In this document: one piece after another, positions 11,325 to 21,745 of the stretch
Position numbering within the stretch: position 1 is the first letter of the stretch
Layout of the letters: the number at the start of each line of letters is the position of its first letter
Assembly (NCBI GenBank): GCA_916610825.1
Contig: OU744450.1
Span: 26,704,350-26,768,349 of the forward strand
Source: Haliclystus octoradiatus
Taxonomy: Eukaryota > Cnidaria > Staurozoa > Stauromedusae > Haliclystidae
Length of the DNA stretch: 64,000 nucleotides
Direction of reading: 5' to 3'
The notes under the pieces: model-generated
Told to the model about the DNA's origin: nothing
Databases searched by the model: none
What the model saw: only the letters and a program-made list of their open reading frames with translations
Translations under genes and position numbers: made by a program

Positions 11325-11590
11325 CAGTTATATGCTAAATCGTCCATGAACTGCTCCGGTGGACCACCATGTGCAAGACAAACTGCCACAACTTCTCCAC
11401 ACGTCTGATAGGTTCTATTACTGAATGTATGTCATCGAGAAGAATGGTATTTTAAAGAGCTCTTCTCTGATTTTTAATATACAAGAGCTCATGAACTCTT
11501 TGCCCATGGCTCCTTGATCAATGCCAGCTTCACCAAAATACTTGACAGCCTTGACAGTGATTCCTTGCTCTTGGAAAGGAGGCTAGTTGT
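10558..11590 (-). pseudogene. Transposon-borne HECT-like domain gene, broken (left copy)
   Basis: Read on the minus strand in successive frames, the order of motifs follows a HECT-type domain. GEAGIDQGAMGKEF (about 11540-11500) resembles the HECT opening motif. LAHGGPPEQF (about 11375-11345) follows. Then come a short hinge, MAEFVKGLTQFGLLDDL (about 11116-11066), and a C-terminal part with WVTGTRHVP and HTICHPLVSAC in 10558-10968. This layout matches the G2E3/HECT-like genes found as dispersed copies in many invertebrate and fish genomes. Stops and frame changes separate the blocks. I do not see the catalytic cysteine placed with certainty. A ubiquitin-ligase role for the intact ancestor is inference. 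Confidence 0.55.
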
Positions 11591-13043
11591 AGACATCCAT
11601 ACAAACAAACAAACTGCCAATGTCGAGCTGAATGTTATGTCACGTCATGGGGGAACGCACCGTAATTACTGATCATTCACTAGAAAAATTTGCTCCGCGC
11701 CCTAAATATTTCGAGCTTTGCTATCAAGTCACAAAAAGTTTTTAAAAAGATGAAATCAAACCTCTGAACCTTTATGTATGATTATCCGAAAAGTTATCTA
11801 CTTTGATATTTTTTGGAATTCAAAGGATTTGTATCCTAGTCCAGCTGCTCCTGATCCTTACATAAAATACAACAGCAACAACTATACTTACGAGAATTAA
11901 TCACAAAATAGTTTGGCCTCAAGTTATTTTGGGAGCAATATTTAGTCTGTGGTATCTCTCACCTGGAAATGGACCCAAAAAAATGACACGTCCCAGTATG
12001 GCCATCATTTGGGGGTTACCCTGCGTGTACGTAGTATATGATAAGCACATCACATTACAATGAAACAGTAGTCTTACACATAGAGTATATACTGTACTTG
12101 ATATTTTGAATATATTTCATTTTTGGGTTATAAATATTGAATTTATAGAGGGTAGCAAAATTAAATTTTTTAAATTGTATATTAAATTTATATGACTGGT
12201 GATCCGATGATGAGAAAATGTGTAGTGGTCATTACTTTAATTAATTGCAAGTCTATATTCATATGAATTGTATTGCTTCACAGTCTCAGTTTTTAGTAAA
12301 ATTTATACCGACTATAAATCTTTAAATGCTATTGCAAATTTATGTAGAAATCTTAAACAATATATAAATTGATTGAATGATGAGGAATACTACCCGTCAT
12401 TTCTGGCGAATCCCATTAACTTTTTGTATAATTCCAATCCTGTTTTCCAATCATGGGCAGAGTTCTCCTGGCTTTAGTTCATTGCATAAGTAAAATACTC
12501 TTCATATTCATCCTCTTGAAGCGGCTCCAGTATCTGGGTTTTACAAAAAGCAATGTTATCGATACTCGGATACTCTTTGGCAGTCCACCTGATTGCTCAG
12601 GAAGATTGTACGATGCATCAGGTCTGCCAGCAATAGTTTGATACTTGGAATATCTTATGTAATGCGTATTCCAATGTGGCTGTATCAGCTGGCTTGCATG
12701 TCATCAGCTCTGTTATATATGTCTTGCTCTTCAAGATCCGTAAAGAAATTGATCCACTGTACTCTTGCAGCAATACCATTTTCTGTTCCCGAATCTGTTA
12801 ACTTCATTGGAGTACACCTAACCTTTTGATTGCATCTAGGTAAAACTGTGCTACAACTTGCGGTGAATTGTTGGATCGTGTGACGTTAAGCCATACACCT
12901 TCCTGCTCCAGCCATCAATACAACCATGGATAGGAAACCCAAAAGGTTTTAATTTATCATAATCATCACAGTGCCAGGCATAGTTTGGGCCAGGGCTGGT
13001 ATATACTCGTCGCTTGAGCTCATGCGCCCTCCTAAGTGAGGTA
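11325..13043. other. Spacer between the inverted arms
   Basis: This single-copy core of the element holds the upstream part of the HECT-like relic (to about 11590), about 850 bp of AT-rich sequence without recognisable coding, and the integrase relic from about 12440. Coding remnants all read on the minus strand, consistent with one original transcription direction. Confidence 0.6.
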
Positions 13044-13051
13044 CTATTTTC
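12440..13051 (-). pseudogene. DDE integrase (rve-like) relic of the IS3EU-like element
   Basis: A minus-strand frame ending near 12851 carries YTSPGPNYAWHCDDYDKLKP followed by GFPIHGCIDGWSRKV, the first catalytic-Asp region of eukaryotic rve-type integrases. After a frame break, TDSGTENG (second Asp region) and WINFFTDLEE follow near 12780-12700. There are several stops and a probable internal deletion between the two catalytic regions. The 5' end is cut exactly where the right inverted arm begins, so the N-terminal part of the integrase is missing. Confidence 0.7.
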
Positions 13052-14943
13052 GAGCCATTTCCAGTGACAGATGTTGATGACAAAGCCCTGGCAGAGAAAG
13101 AAAAACAAATTCTTAGTGAGATAATGGATGATATGAAGAACAGAATGGATGAAATAATGGAGCATGGCTACACATGAGTCATAGCAGAATCGAATAAGAA
13201 GGCGATAGCGGAAACGATCAAATCAAGCTTTTCGGCACGAAGGAGTCTGGTGATGGCTGAGTTTGTCAAGGGACTCACACAATTTGGGCTGCTTGATGAT
13301 CTGAAACCGAAGAAGAAAGATTCAAATCACTGTTTCTACTCCCAAAAGGGAACGATTAATTTGAGCCATCTGTCATTTACATATTATCTATTCTGCAACC
13401 ATGTTATTCATCTCCTTCTCCTGTATCTACAAAACGTACATTGGAGGAGTCTGCAGTATACCATCGAGACAAGTTGCATATGTTTACGAAGACACACCGG
13501 CAGCAGAATCGGAGCCAATGGATGTTGACACTTCAGAATCAGAACAAAAAACGGTAACTGTAGAAGCCACATCAGCAGGACTATTGGGATGGGTGACAGG
13601 AACACGGCACGTCCCACGGAACAAAACATCTCAGAGCATCATGGTCAGTTTCAATCATGACTGTACAGGAGATATGGCCCATACAATATGCCATCCACTG
13701 GTCAGCGCCTGTGAAAAGCCCATATCGTTGCAACTACAGCATATGAAAAACATACAATCAATTCAAAGATATTTTTGTGACAGCATACTTCAATGCACAG
13801 GCATTTGGTAGGCCATAATTTATATATTTTTATTTGTGATAGTTCACTTTTGGCAGTACAAACCAAACAGTGATTTCAAGCTTTCTTTCTTCGGTTTCAA
13901 ATCATCAAGCTGCCCAAATTGTATGAGTCCCTTGGCAAACTCGGCCATTACAAGATTCCTTCGTGCCGAATAGCTTGATTTGATTGTTATATTTACCAAG
14001 TCTTACAAAAAATTATATTAAATTGGTATTGAATAATTGCAACAAGTGACTTGTATACACTTATTAACTTTGAAATAATAAATTATTAGTCATTATCAGT
14101 TCATACATATTACCATGTTAATTAATTGATTATTCCAATACAAGAACGTGTAACACTTGGCCGTGAATGTACTATATATTTTCTTATGAATATATAATCA
14201 TGAAATAATGGGACTGTTCTCTGCACTACGGAGCCCTAATAATGACAAACTAGTGTATCAAGGTGAATGTAAATAGTCATCTGCAAGCATATTAACAGCA
14301 GTTGATCAGGGAGAGGGTGGATGTACATTATACAAAGTCTAGCCTACATGGATAACAGGATAATCTGATTAATTTATGCTTCACTGTCTGTCTTCACTGA
14401 TTTGCAATTATAACAAAAAAAACATGCAAGTTCTTAGGCAATTAAACAGATGATGGCTTTACCTGGTTGTTATTGATTATCTTTGAGTTGTTATAACATT
14501 CAGTCACAGTTTATATTTATACAGAAAACTGCATCGACTAAAATAATAGACAATCAGGGGCCATGTTTTTTATCCGAATTCCGAGGCTCAGAATAAAAAA
14601 TGTCTTCACAGCATCTCGTTTTCAAACGGACGCGTTGAAGAATATACTTCCGTAATAAATGCAACACTTCCGTAATGTAAGTTTTTAATGTGGCAGGCAA
14701 GTGAAGTTGTTGTAATGTAAGTTCTTAATGCGGCAGGCAAGTGAAGTTGTTGTAATTCATGTTTTTGTTGTGGCAGGCAAGTAAAGTTAATGCTGCATGA
14801 TTTTCTTATTGTGGCAGGCAAGTAAAGTTAATGCTGCATGATTTTCTTATTGTGGCAGGCAAGTAAAGTTAATGTGGCAGGCAAGTGAAGTTAATGTGGC
14901 AGGCAAGTGAAATTGTTGTAAGTGGCAGTTGTGGGCCACCGTA
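13044..14943. repeat. Right inverted arm of the IS3EU-like element
   Basis: Near-perfect reverse complement of 9467-11324. It interrupts the integrase relic at about 13044, which shows that the inverted copy was joined inside the gene. It includes one additional subterminal repeat (about 14815-14855) relative to the left arm. Confidence 0.8.
13070..13811 (+). pseudogene. HECT-like domain gene fragment, inverted copy (right arm)
   Basis: The plus-strand copy of the 3' part of the HECT-like relic contains MAEFVKGLTQFGLLDDL near 13253-13303 and the 136-codon block with WVTGTRHVP and HTICHPLVSAC at 13401-13811. It lacks the upstream GEAGIDQG region, which lies outside the repeat. It differs from the left copy by K/Q and T/M replacements. 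Confidence 0.55.
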
Positions 14944-15109
14944 TAAACTAGGTGGAAAAATTTACGTGAGTGAGTCTGTGGCAAATTATAAGCTTGAAAA
15001 TGCGCCAAAGTTTTAAGAAATCCTTCGTAGAGATGGACTTGTCAGCATATTGTAAAATATTTTCTTAAACTATTATAATCATCAATTTTTCTTCAATATG
15101 TTAATATTA

Positions 15110-15265
15110 TTTTTGTTATTGTATTAGGCTGTATTTGTATAAGTTGTATTATTTGTGAATGTAATCCCCTGTATTTGCCTGTATGATATTTGAGTTATAG
15201 CGCATTCGAGCTTTTTGGATATACGCTATACCAAATAAAGTATTATTATTATTACTATTATATGT
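15110..15265 (+). mobile_element. 3' tail of a non-LTR retroelement
   Basis: The stretch ends with ATAGCGCATTCGAGC, then CGCTATACCAAATAAAGTAT and an (ATT)n tail. Tails of this form occur at the 3' ends of CR1-like LINEs and their SINE partners in marine invertebrates. No coding part remains. It directly follows the IS3EU-like element. Confidence 0.4.
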
Positions 15266-17330
15266 TATAATATGACGAATAAATCAAATTAAATGCGATG
15301 TGAAAGCGAGAAATCATGCTCCGCTTTGATCATGCTTGATGATGCTTTCTGCTGATTGCTCCGCTTTAACGTATGGAAATGGATAATGGACATTGCCAGC
15401 GTAGGTTTCACTGTTGGCCACCGAATGCACAGTACACGCCTTTATGCTCCATGAACAAAACACGCAGGTTGCAATATGTGGATGTATATTAGTGCGCAGA
15501 GGGTATGCATAAGCCCAAACTCATAGCGTTCTGAATTGCAATACAGTTTCAGTTAATCAACTATTTGATGAACGTCACTACGACTACGTCATCAGGTCAA
15601 TCATTTTTTGCAGAAGGTGTGACATGCCTTCTATAGTAGAATTTATCGGCTTCTTTAATTAATCAATTCAGATCATGAATACTGAAGCTATATTATTATC
15701 ATTTATTAATCAAATACGTTTTACTCTTAATCAAATAGGCATTTTAGTCTCTTACCTTTTAATTGATAAAATGGCGAAAAACGACAAATGAAAATAACGG
15801 TTTACTAATGACATTAAAAAGGCGTTTATCGGTTACGTAAAGGAAATTGAAACATTTGAACAATGCTGACTACATGAATTCGAGAAAATGAATTTCCTGA
15901 GCTTACTGGGAAGTTTCAGATGGTAATAAAGTACAATGACGTCACGATCAAAACATCATTTGCCACAATTGCAAATCAAAGGCACGCCCTAATAGCGCTG
16001 TTTCTTTTTGAAAAGCAAAACTTTCAATGAGATTATCTTACCAAGATAGAAATCGGCACAGAGGCATATATCCGTTCTCCTATACCTCCCTCCCTCGTAC
16101 TATATGCTATCAAAACAGAAAGGCGTCCTAGCATGACTGGATTCATTTTTAAAAAGGTCTGTTAAAAATCCTCATGAACACATGATATTCTCTAGTTAAT
16201 TTTGGTTAAATACACTCGAAATTCATTATTACTTAATCTATTATATCATATAGTCATAAGCCACAGGGAAGTTTCAGTTCAAATAGATACAGGCTTTACC
16301 GAACATTGGAGCTCACTGCAGCAAAATTTGCAGGATAAATGTACTTGTTTACATCCTCATCATTATATTATTCACTGATGAGGGTAACAAAGTAACTAGC
16401 CTGGTGCGATGTAGCCTAGAGTGTCCCAAGGTCCTGTAAGCGTATAGAGACTGTTGTAAAGAGGGTCAGGATCCACAATCACAATCACGTTTATGGTTTC
16501 ACGGGCTTCCGAGCTATCGTTTCACGATCAACTGCTTGAAGCCATGGAAAGATATTTTGAAAGTGCAGGATCACGCTTCACGAATATTTAAACTGGAAAT
16601 TCACCGGAAAAAATTTCTATAATTTTATTTTGTGAATCTCAGCAATTATTTTTCTGACTTTGGAATATCTAAAAAGGCCATCATTCAGGTCACAAGGAAA
16701 TACCCGTTATAGTCTCTATACAATGAGCTTATTTGAGTAGTAATAAGTTGTAAAAGGGTATGTGACGTCATTGTTACAACATTTTAGATCACTGACCTAG
16801 AAGTATTCTCATCCCTCCTACTAGTCGTTGCACCTTATTATTATTATTATTACATATTCTATCTTTATCAGTATAATTTATACGAATAAAACAGACTATT
16901 CCCACAATTATAATATCGCTTTCAACAGGGAAATCCTCATCTAAAATTGCCATGAATAAAAGACCATCGAAGGTACAATTAAGGTCCAATGGGTTCAATG
17001 TGTTTGACCTGATACAATAATGCTAACAAATAAATAGATTGCTTTGTTGTTTTTATTGTGATGTGTTTTTGCTAATAGCAGCTCATTTCTAAAGTAAAAC
17101 GTGATAATATATAATCTATTTCTTTCTATAAATATACAAATCTATTTTGCTATATATAATTGTATACAATTTTACATAAAAACCTTTTTGTTAACCAGCA
17201 ACTTAAAGGTATGATTATTAATCTCTTCTACTAGTGTGATCTTTATATATATGTGATCTTTCTTTTCATATACTGTACAATATTTTTCTTTTGAATTATA
17301 TTATTAAAATTAAAAATTCGATCTATGATG
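15266..17330. other. Intergenic, downstream of the Ras-like gene
   Basis: Nothing recognisable except a short ATT microsatellite near 16837. Part of the segment next to 17330 is presumably the 3' untranslated region of the Ras-like gene. Confidence 0.5.
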
Positions 17331-19016
17331 TCATGCAAGTCTTTTCATTGAAGATTTCTTTAACATTGTGTTTGTGTTTGCCGTGAAACAAGCTGTAAGT
17401 TTCATCCAAATTGAACGTCTAAATTTCACCCATGAAGATTTACGAACAAGTGGTCGATAATCCTGGGTTGTTTCTTCAGGTAACAAATGAAATACTGATT
17501 CTTCGATCTGTTCAAGTAATAGATTAAATACATCTGTTACATTACTGTTCGATTTAGCCGATGTTTCGACTGGTATTATTAACGTTGAACTTCCCCAGTC
17601 ACATGCTGATGCAATCGCTTGTTCTCTAGAAACCCTTCTTGGTGACGTTAATCGATCACATTTATTTGCAACTAATACAATAGGAATATCTTTATCACAT
17701 TTTTCAAGACGAATTTCTTGATAAAGTCTTTTTGCTTCATCTAATGATTCAGGGTCATCGACAGCATACACTAATAAAAACCCATTTCCATTATGAATCG
17801 CATGTCGTCTCATAGCAGGGAATTGATACGTACCAGCCATATCAAATATTGTTAAATCACAGAAGTTACTATTATGTTCAATAAATCGTCGATGATCATC
17901 TTCAATAGTGGGTTCATATCCTTCATCAAAACGATCTAATAAAAACCTTTTAATTAAAGCTGATTTTCCAACTCCGCCAGCGCCAAATACAACAATGTTA
18001 ACAGCTGGGATCAAAATCTATAAAATAAACAAGAAAATAGAAGGAACATTAATTTCAATAGAATCGATCACATCTATTCAAAGAAATATGGGAAAATAGG
18101 CCATGTTATGATAACCGTTATCGTAAACACAGAACGTAAAATAATTACATCAGTTAATTAATGAGGAGTATATGGAAATGCGACGTGATGGTTCGAAATC
18201 TGATAACACATACATTCCGTTTGATGGTATATAAATATACAAATGTGATAACTATCAGATGAGATCAATGGGTAGGGCATATACATCGACATGATAAAAC
18301 AAACAACTGCTTAACAACTACAATTGAATTCATCAGTTGGAACACACCACAATAAAACACATAATGTGATTAGACATAGTGTCGCACCCATGCAGAGTTC
18401 AGAAGACAAGCAGGCGACTGCTCAACACAAAACACCCAAGACACTATATACAGTATCTATATAAATGTACGGAGATCGATAAGATTAACCTATAAAACGT
18501 ATAAAATTGCAAGATGTTCAATTCTCTTACGTAAGACATGTCCACGAGACAGTTAATGGCAAAGGATATAAAATAGATATAAATATATATAAACGAACCG
18601 ATTGCACCTTATCATGTAATAATCATAATACAATAAATCGCCGAATGTATTATAATATTCGTTCGATTATCGCCACACTAGAACAATGTGATCCATGCTT
18701 TATCAAATGTATAAGCAGGTGCAAAAGTGTAGTAAGTGTATTAAGTTCAACTACGTAAAATTCAAGCAATGATGGGGGTGTATCGAATTATTAGCATACG
18801 GAGGAATCAAGTCTATTAAATGTATGCCTGCGTGTTGTGACGAATCGTAAACTACCGTTAGCAGTGGAAGGCATAAATGAAATAAAAAAATAGATAAACT
18901 AGTGCAAATACTTATACGCAATTCAATCGTATAGTATATTACAACCATTAGTAGCAATTATAATAAAGTTAAATTACCTGTCGTCTTCTTTGCGAAGCAC
19001 TTCTCCTTAATCTCAT
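17331..19016 (-). CDS. Ras-family small GTPase, Di-Ras/RASD-like
   Basis: Two exons on the minus strand: exon 1 is 19016-18978 (MRLRRSASQRRRQ) and exon 2 is 18017-17331; the intron is GT-AG in phase 0 and the protein is 241 aa. G1 is GAGGVGKS (25-32), the switch I Thr is T50 in PTIED, G3 is DMAG (72-75), G4 is NKCD (131-134) and G5 is ETSAK (164-168). TYQFPAMRR after G3 resembles Di-Ras (SHQFPAMQR) and RASD/Rhes (NHPFPAMRR). The residue equivalent to Ras Gln61 is Thr76, as these families also lack Gln, so slow GTP hydrolysis is likely. The basic C-terminus ends KKSSMKRLA with no CAAX box, so lipid anchoring is not expected by prenylation. Assignment within Ras is uncertain. It is divergent from the Bok-like gene. 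Confidence 0.88.
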
Positions 19017-21745
19017 GTTGGTATAATATATATATATATATATAGGAAATATAAACAAGTATTTCTGTTGTGTAAATGCCAATGACTGTTGTTGTCTGTT
19101 GGAGTAATGTCTAACCTTCTCTCTTGCACTAAGTTTAACAATAAAACGACAACTGAACGGAAAGACAAGATATTCATTTGTTCAGGGTAATAGATCGACC
19201 ATCTGATTGGTCGGTTGATTCAAAATGACTGATAACAATAGCACTTGTAAATACACAGGCATGCCGATAGATGGAGCTATAGAAAATCTCGTCATCAATT
19301 ATGCTTACGTACAGAAAATCAACTAAATCAAGAAAAAACAAGACAAAAAAATGATCATGCCGACAGTCTGGTAGAAATAGCTAGTTTCACAATTTGTGTA
19401 GGTTGTACATCATATCTTAACAATAAAAAGACGGTTTTAAGATTGTAAAAATGAATGAAACGAAATCGTTGCTATATATTCAATACAAATATTATATATA
19501 TATAGGGGTGTCCAGAGGAACACTATGAAATATTACTAGAACTCATGGAGAGTTTTCACAAGAAGAATGAGTTTCATATCCCTGTTCTGAACTGAGAACA
19601 CAGTGGAAATATAACGAAATCCAAATACCATGAAAACCATGATAAATACACCTTGATGGAATCCAAAGAATTTCCAAAGTAAAGGTAGGCACTATTATAG
19701 ACCTTGTACATATATCATGTGTGCACGCATAATATATATTGTACAATTGTATTTTTAAATAAATTGAATGCGTTTAAAGTTAAAAATAGATTATTCAAGG
19801 CAGAAATAAATCCACGCAGAACATGGTATTAATTTCAAATAAATTCGTTGAAATGAGGATAAGAAATGATAAGTAAATTATCAGAAAAGCGAAAGATCTA
19901 AAGATAGCAGGAAAAAATTTACGCGTTTCATGAGATAACATTTTAGGAAAGGAAAAAGAAAGAGGGACACTACCGACCGACACACAACATGTCACGCTAT
20001 TGTATCACGTGGGAAATCAGAAGAACCAATCATAAACAGTCGAACAGAAATCAATCAAAACTGACACTGTATAGTAGCCATTAGTAACAAAAAGAGCATG
20101 GTATCAATAACATATTTATTTCTAGTAATAAATAACAATAATAATAACAGCAAAATGGCAATGTGTGTATCTCCATGGTAACTATGATTTGAAACATAAA
20201 CACATCATAGCAGAAATAAATAGTACTGTTTCCCAGGCTTGTAGAGTTATTGTATTATACAGTACTGGATTGAGAGGGTTTGAAGTTAGCAGCACAGAAC
20301 TGTATGATGGGGGTAGCTATACAATATAGAGCAAGCAGGCTGTATACTAGTTTTAACATGCCTATTTGACACGCGGTTAATTCGTGATTCAAACCTTTAC
20401 TTGAAGTAATATTCTACAAATAAGCTAATATCGTGACAATTATATATTATTTCCTGATTGAATTTCACGGAGGGTACACAAGGATAGAAAAAATATTTAA
20501 AAATGAGTAATTAAATGAACATTGTTTTGAAAACAATAAAAATAAACAGTTAGGTAAACAACACAATCTATACTGCTTTGTTGTTGGTAATAAGTAGCAA
20601 TTAAATGTCTACCGTCGCCCTCGCATTGCTAATTTGATAGCTTTTATTAGGTTGCTTTTAAATAGAAAGTTCTAGATTTTTTGATTGATTATTTTCATAA
20701 TAAGTTTTGTGTAATTTAATTGCTTGTTAGCGATAAGACAATCATTAGCCTGCATTAACACAAAGTGAAATCTTAACAAAAAGTATATAATATTGTCTAT
20801 ACTAATAATGTAATAAATTGGTTTGAGAATATATTGTTTGACATCAGTTTATTTGTATAAATCCATTCAAATCGTAACTATATGTATCAATGCATAGACA
20901 TTTAGGTCTGGCTCATTCATGAGATGATCATACACAGTAGTGATATTTATCATTAATTATTAAAAGTAAACTGGAAGGGGTAAAATTATGTAAATTCAGT
21001 TATGCCTCTAAAAGAATGAAAATAAATTATATGTTACTACAGGTATTCGAATGTTTGATACCGCAATTTGGTTAGTACACATTAGAGCAACATTTGAGTT
21101 GTTTCAGCATTGTTCTAGATGATCCACGTGTGCTAATTTGATCAATTCAATTCCATCTTCCTTGTTTCGCTTTTCCGTCAACGTTTCAGGATCAGGAAGG
21201 TTGAATGGGAGGGAAGCGAGGGTAACACACGCCCTTGACAAGGAAGTAGATGTGCGAATAACATGAACACAAGAATATAAATAGAACAAAGATAAAATCC
21301 GCAACAGCTTTGTATTTTTGTAAATTTTTGAGTAGATAATAATAACGATGGACATTGACTGATAAAACATAAAATACATTAAAAAAAGAAAGGCAAAAAT
21401 CTAAGTGATATATTGCACGGCAACACAATTATTGTCAGAGGCAAGTAACGGGATCATTTATTCAAGGAATTACCATGAAAAAGTAAGACAAAACAACGAC
21501 ATTACCAACAGATCGCAAAGGATATCCCCATTTGAATAGAACAGGACAAGAAGCAAATCTCTAATGAAACATGGGCTCACCAATAAGTAAATACACACAG
21601 AGTGAATCACAGCCAGAGCTTTCAAGAGAGTATACAGAAGAAGAAAAAATTATTTACAGAGCAAAGCAACTCGCGTGAATTTTACCTACAAACTATCCTA
21701 CAATAAAAATACTACTATAAAAAGGAAAGAAATATATATATTACC
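19017..21745. other. Divergent intergenic region between the Ras-like and Bok-like genes
   Basis: This 2.7-kb AT-rich segment must hold both promoters. Short AT dinucleotide runs occur near 19025-19045 and 19490-19505. The first lies just upstream of the Ras-like ATG and could serve as a TATA-like element. No additional gene is supported. Confidence 0.4.

Larger units (their letters stand above)
9467..14943. mobile_element. 5.5-kb fold-back DNA transposon, IS3EU-like, with giant inverted arms
   Basis: The element starts TACGGTGGCCCACAACTGCC and ends with its reverse complement. The 6-bp direct repeat TAAACT flanks it at 9461-9466 and 14944-14949. Arms of about 1.86 kb (9467-11324) and 1.90 kb (13044-14943) are nearly identical and surround a 1.7-kb spacer. 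The spacer encodes a broken DDE integrase on the minus strand, and the left half encodes a broken HECT-like domain on the same strand. The termini, 6-bp duplication and integrase type fit the IS3EU superfamily as I recall it. The right arm looks like an inverted copy of the element's 3' half that replaced the original 5' end, so the copy cannot be autonomous. Confidence 0.75.
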
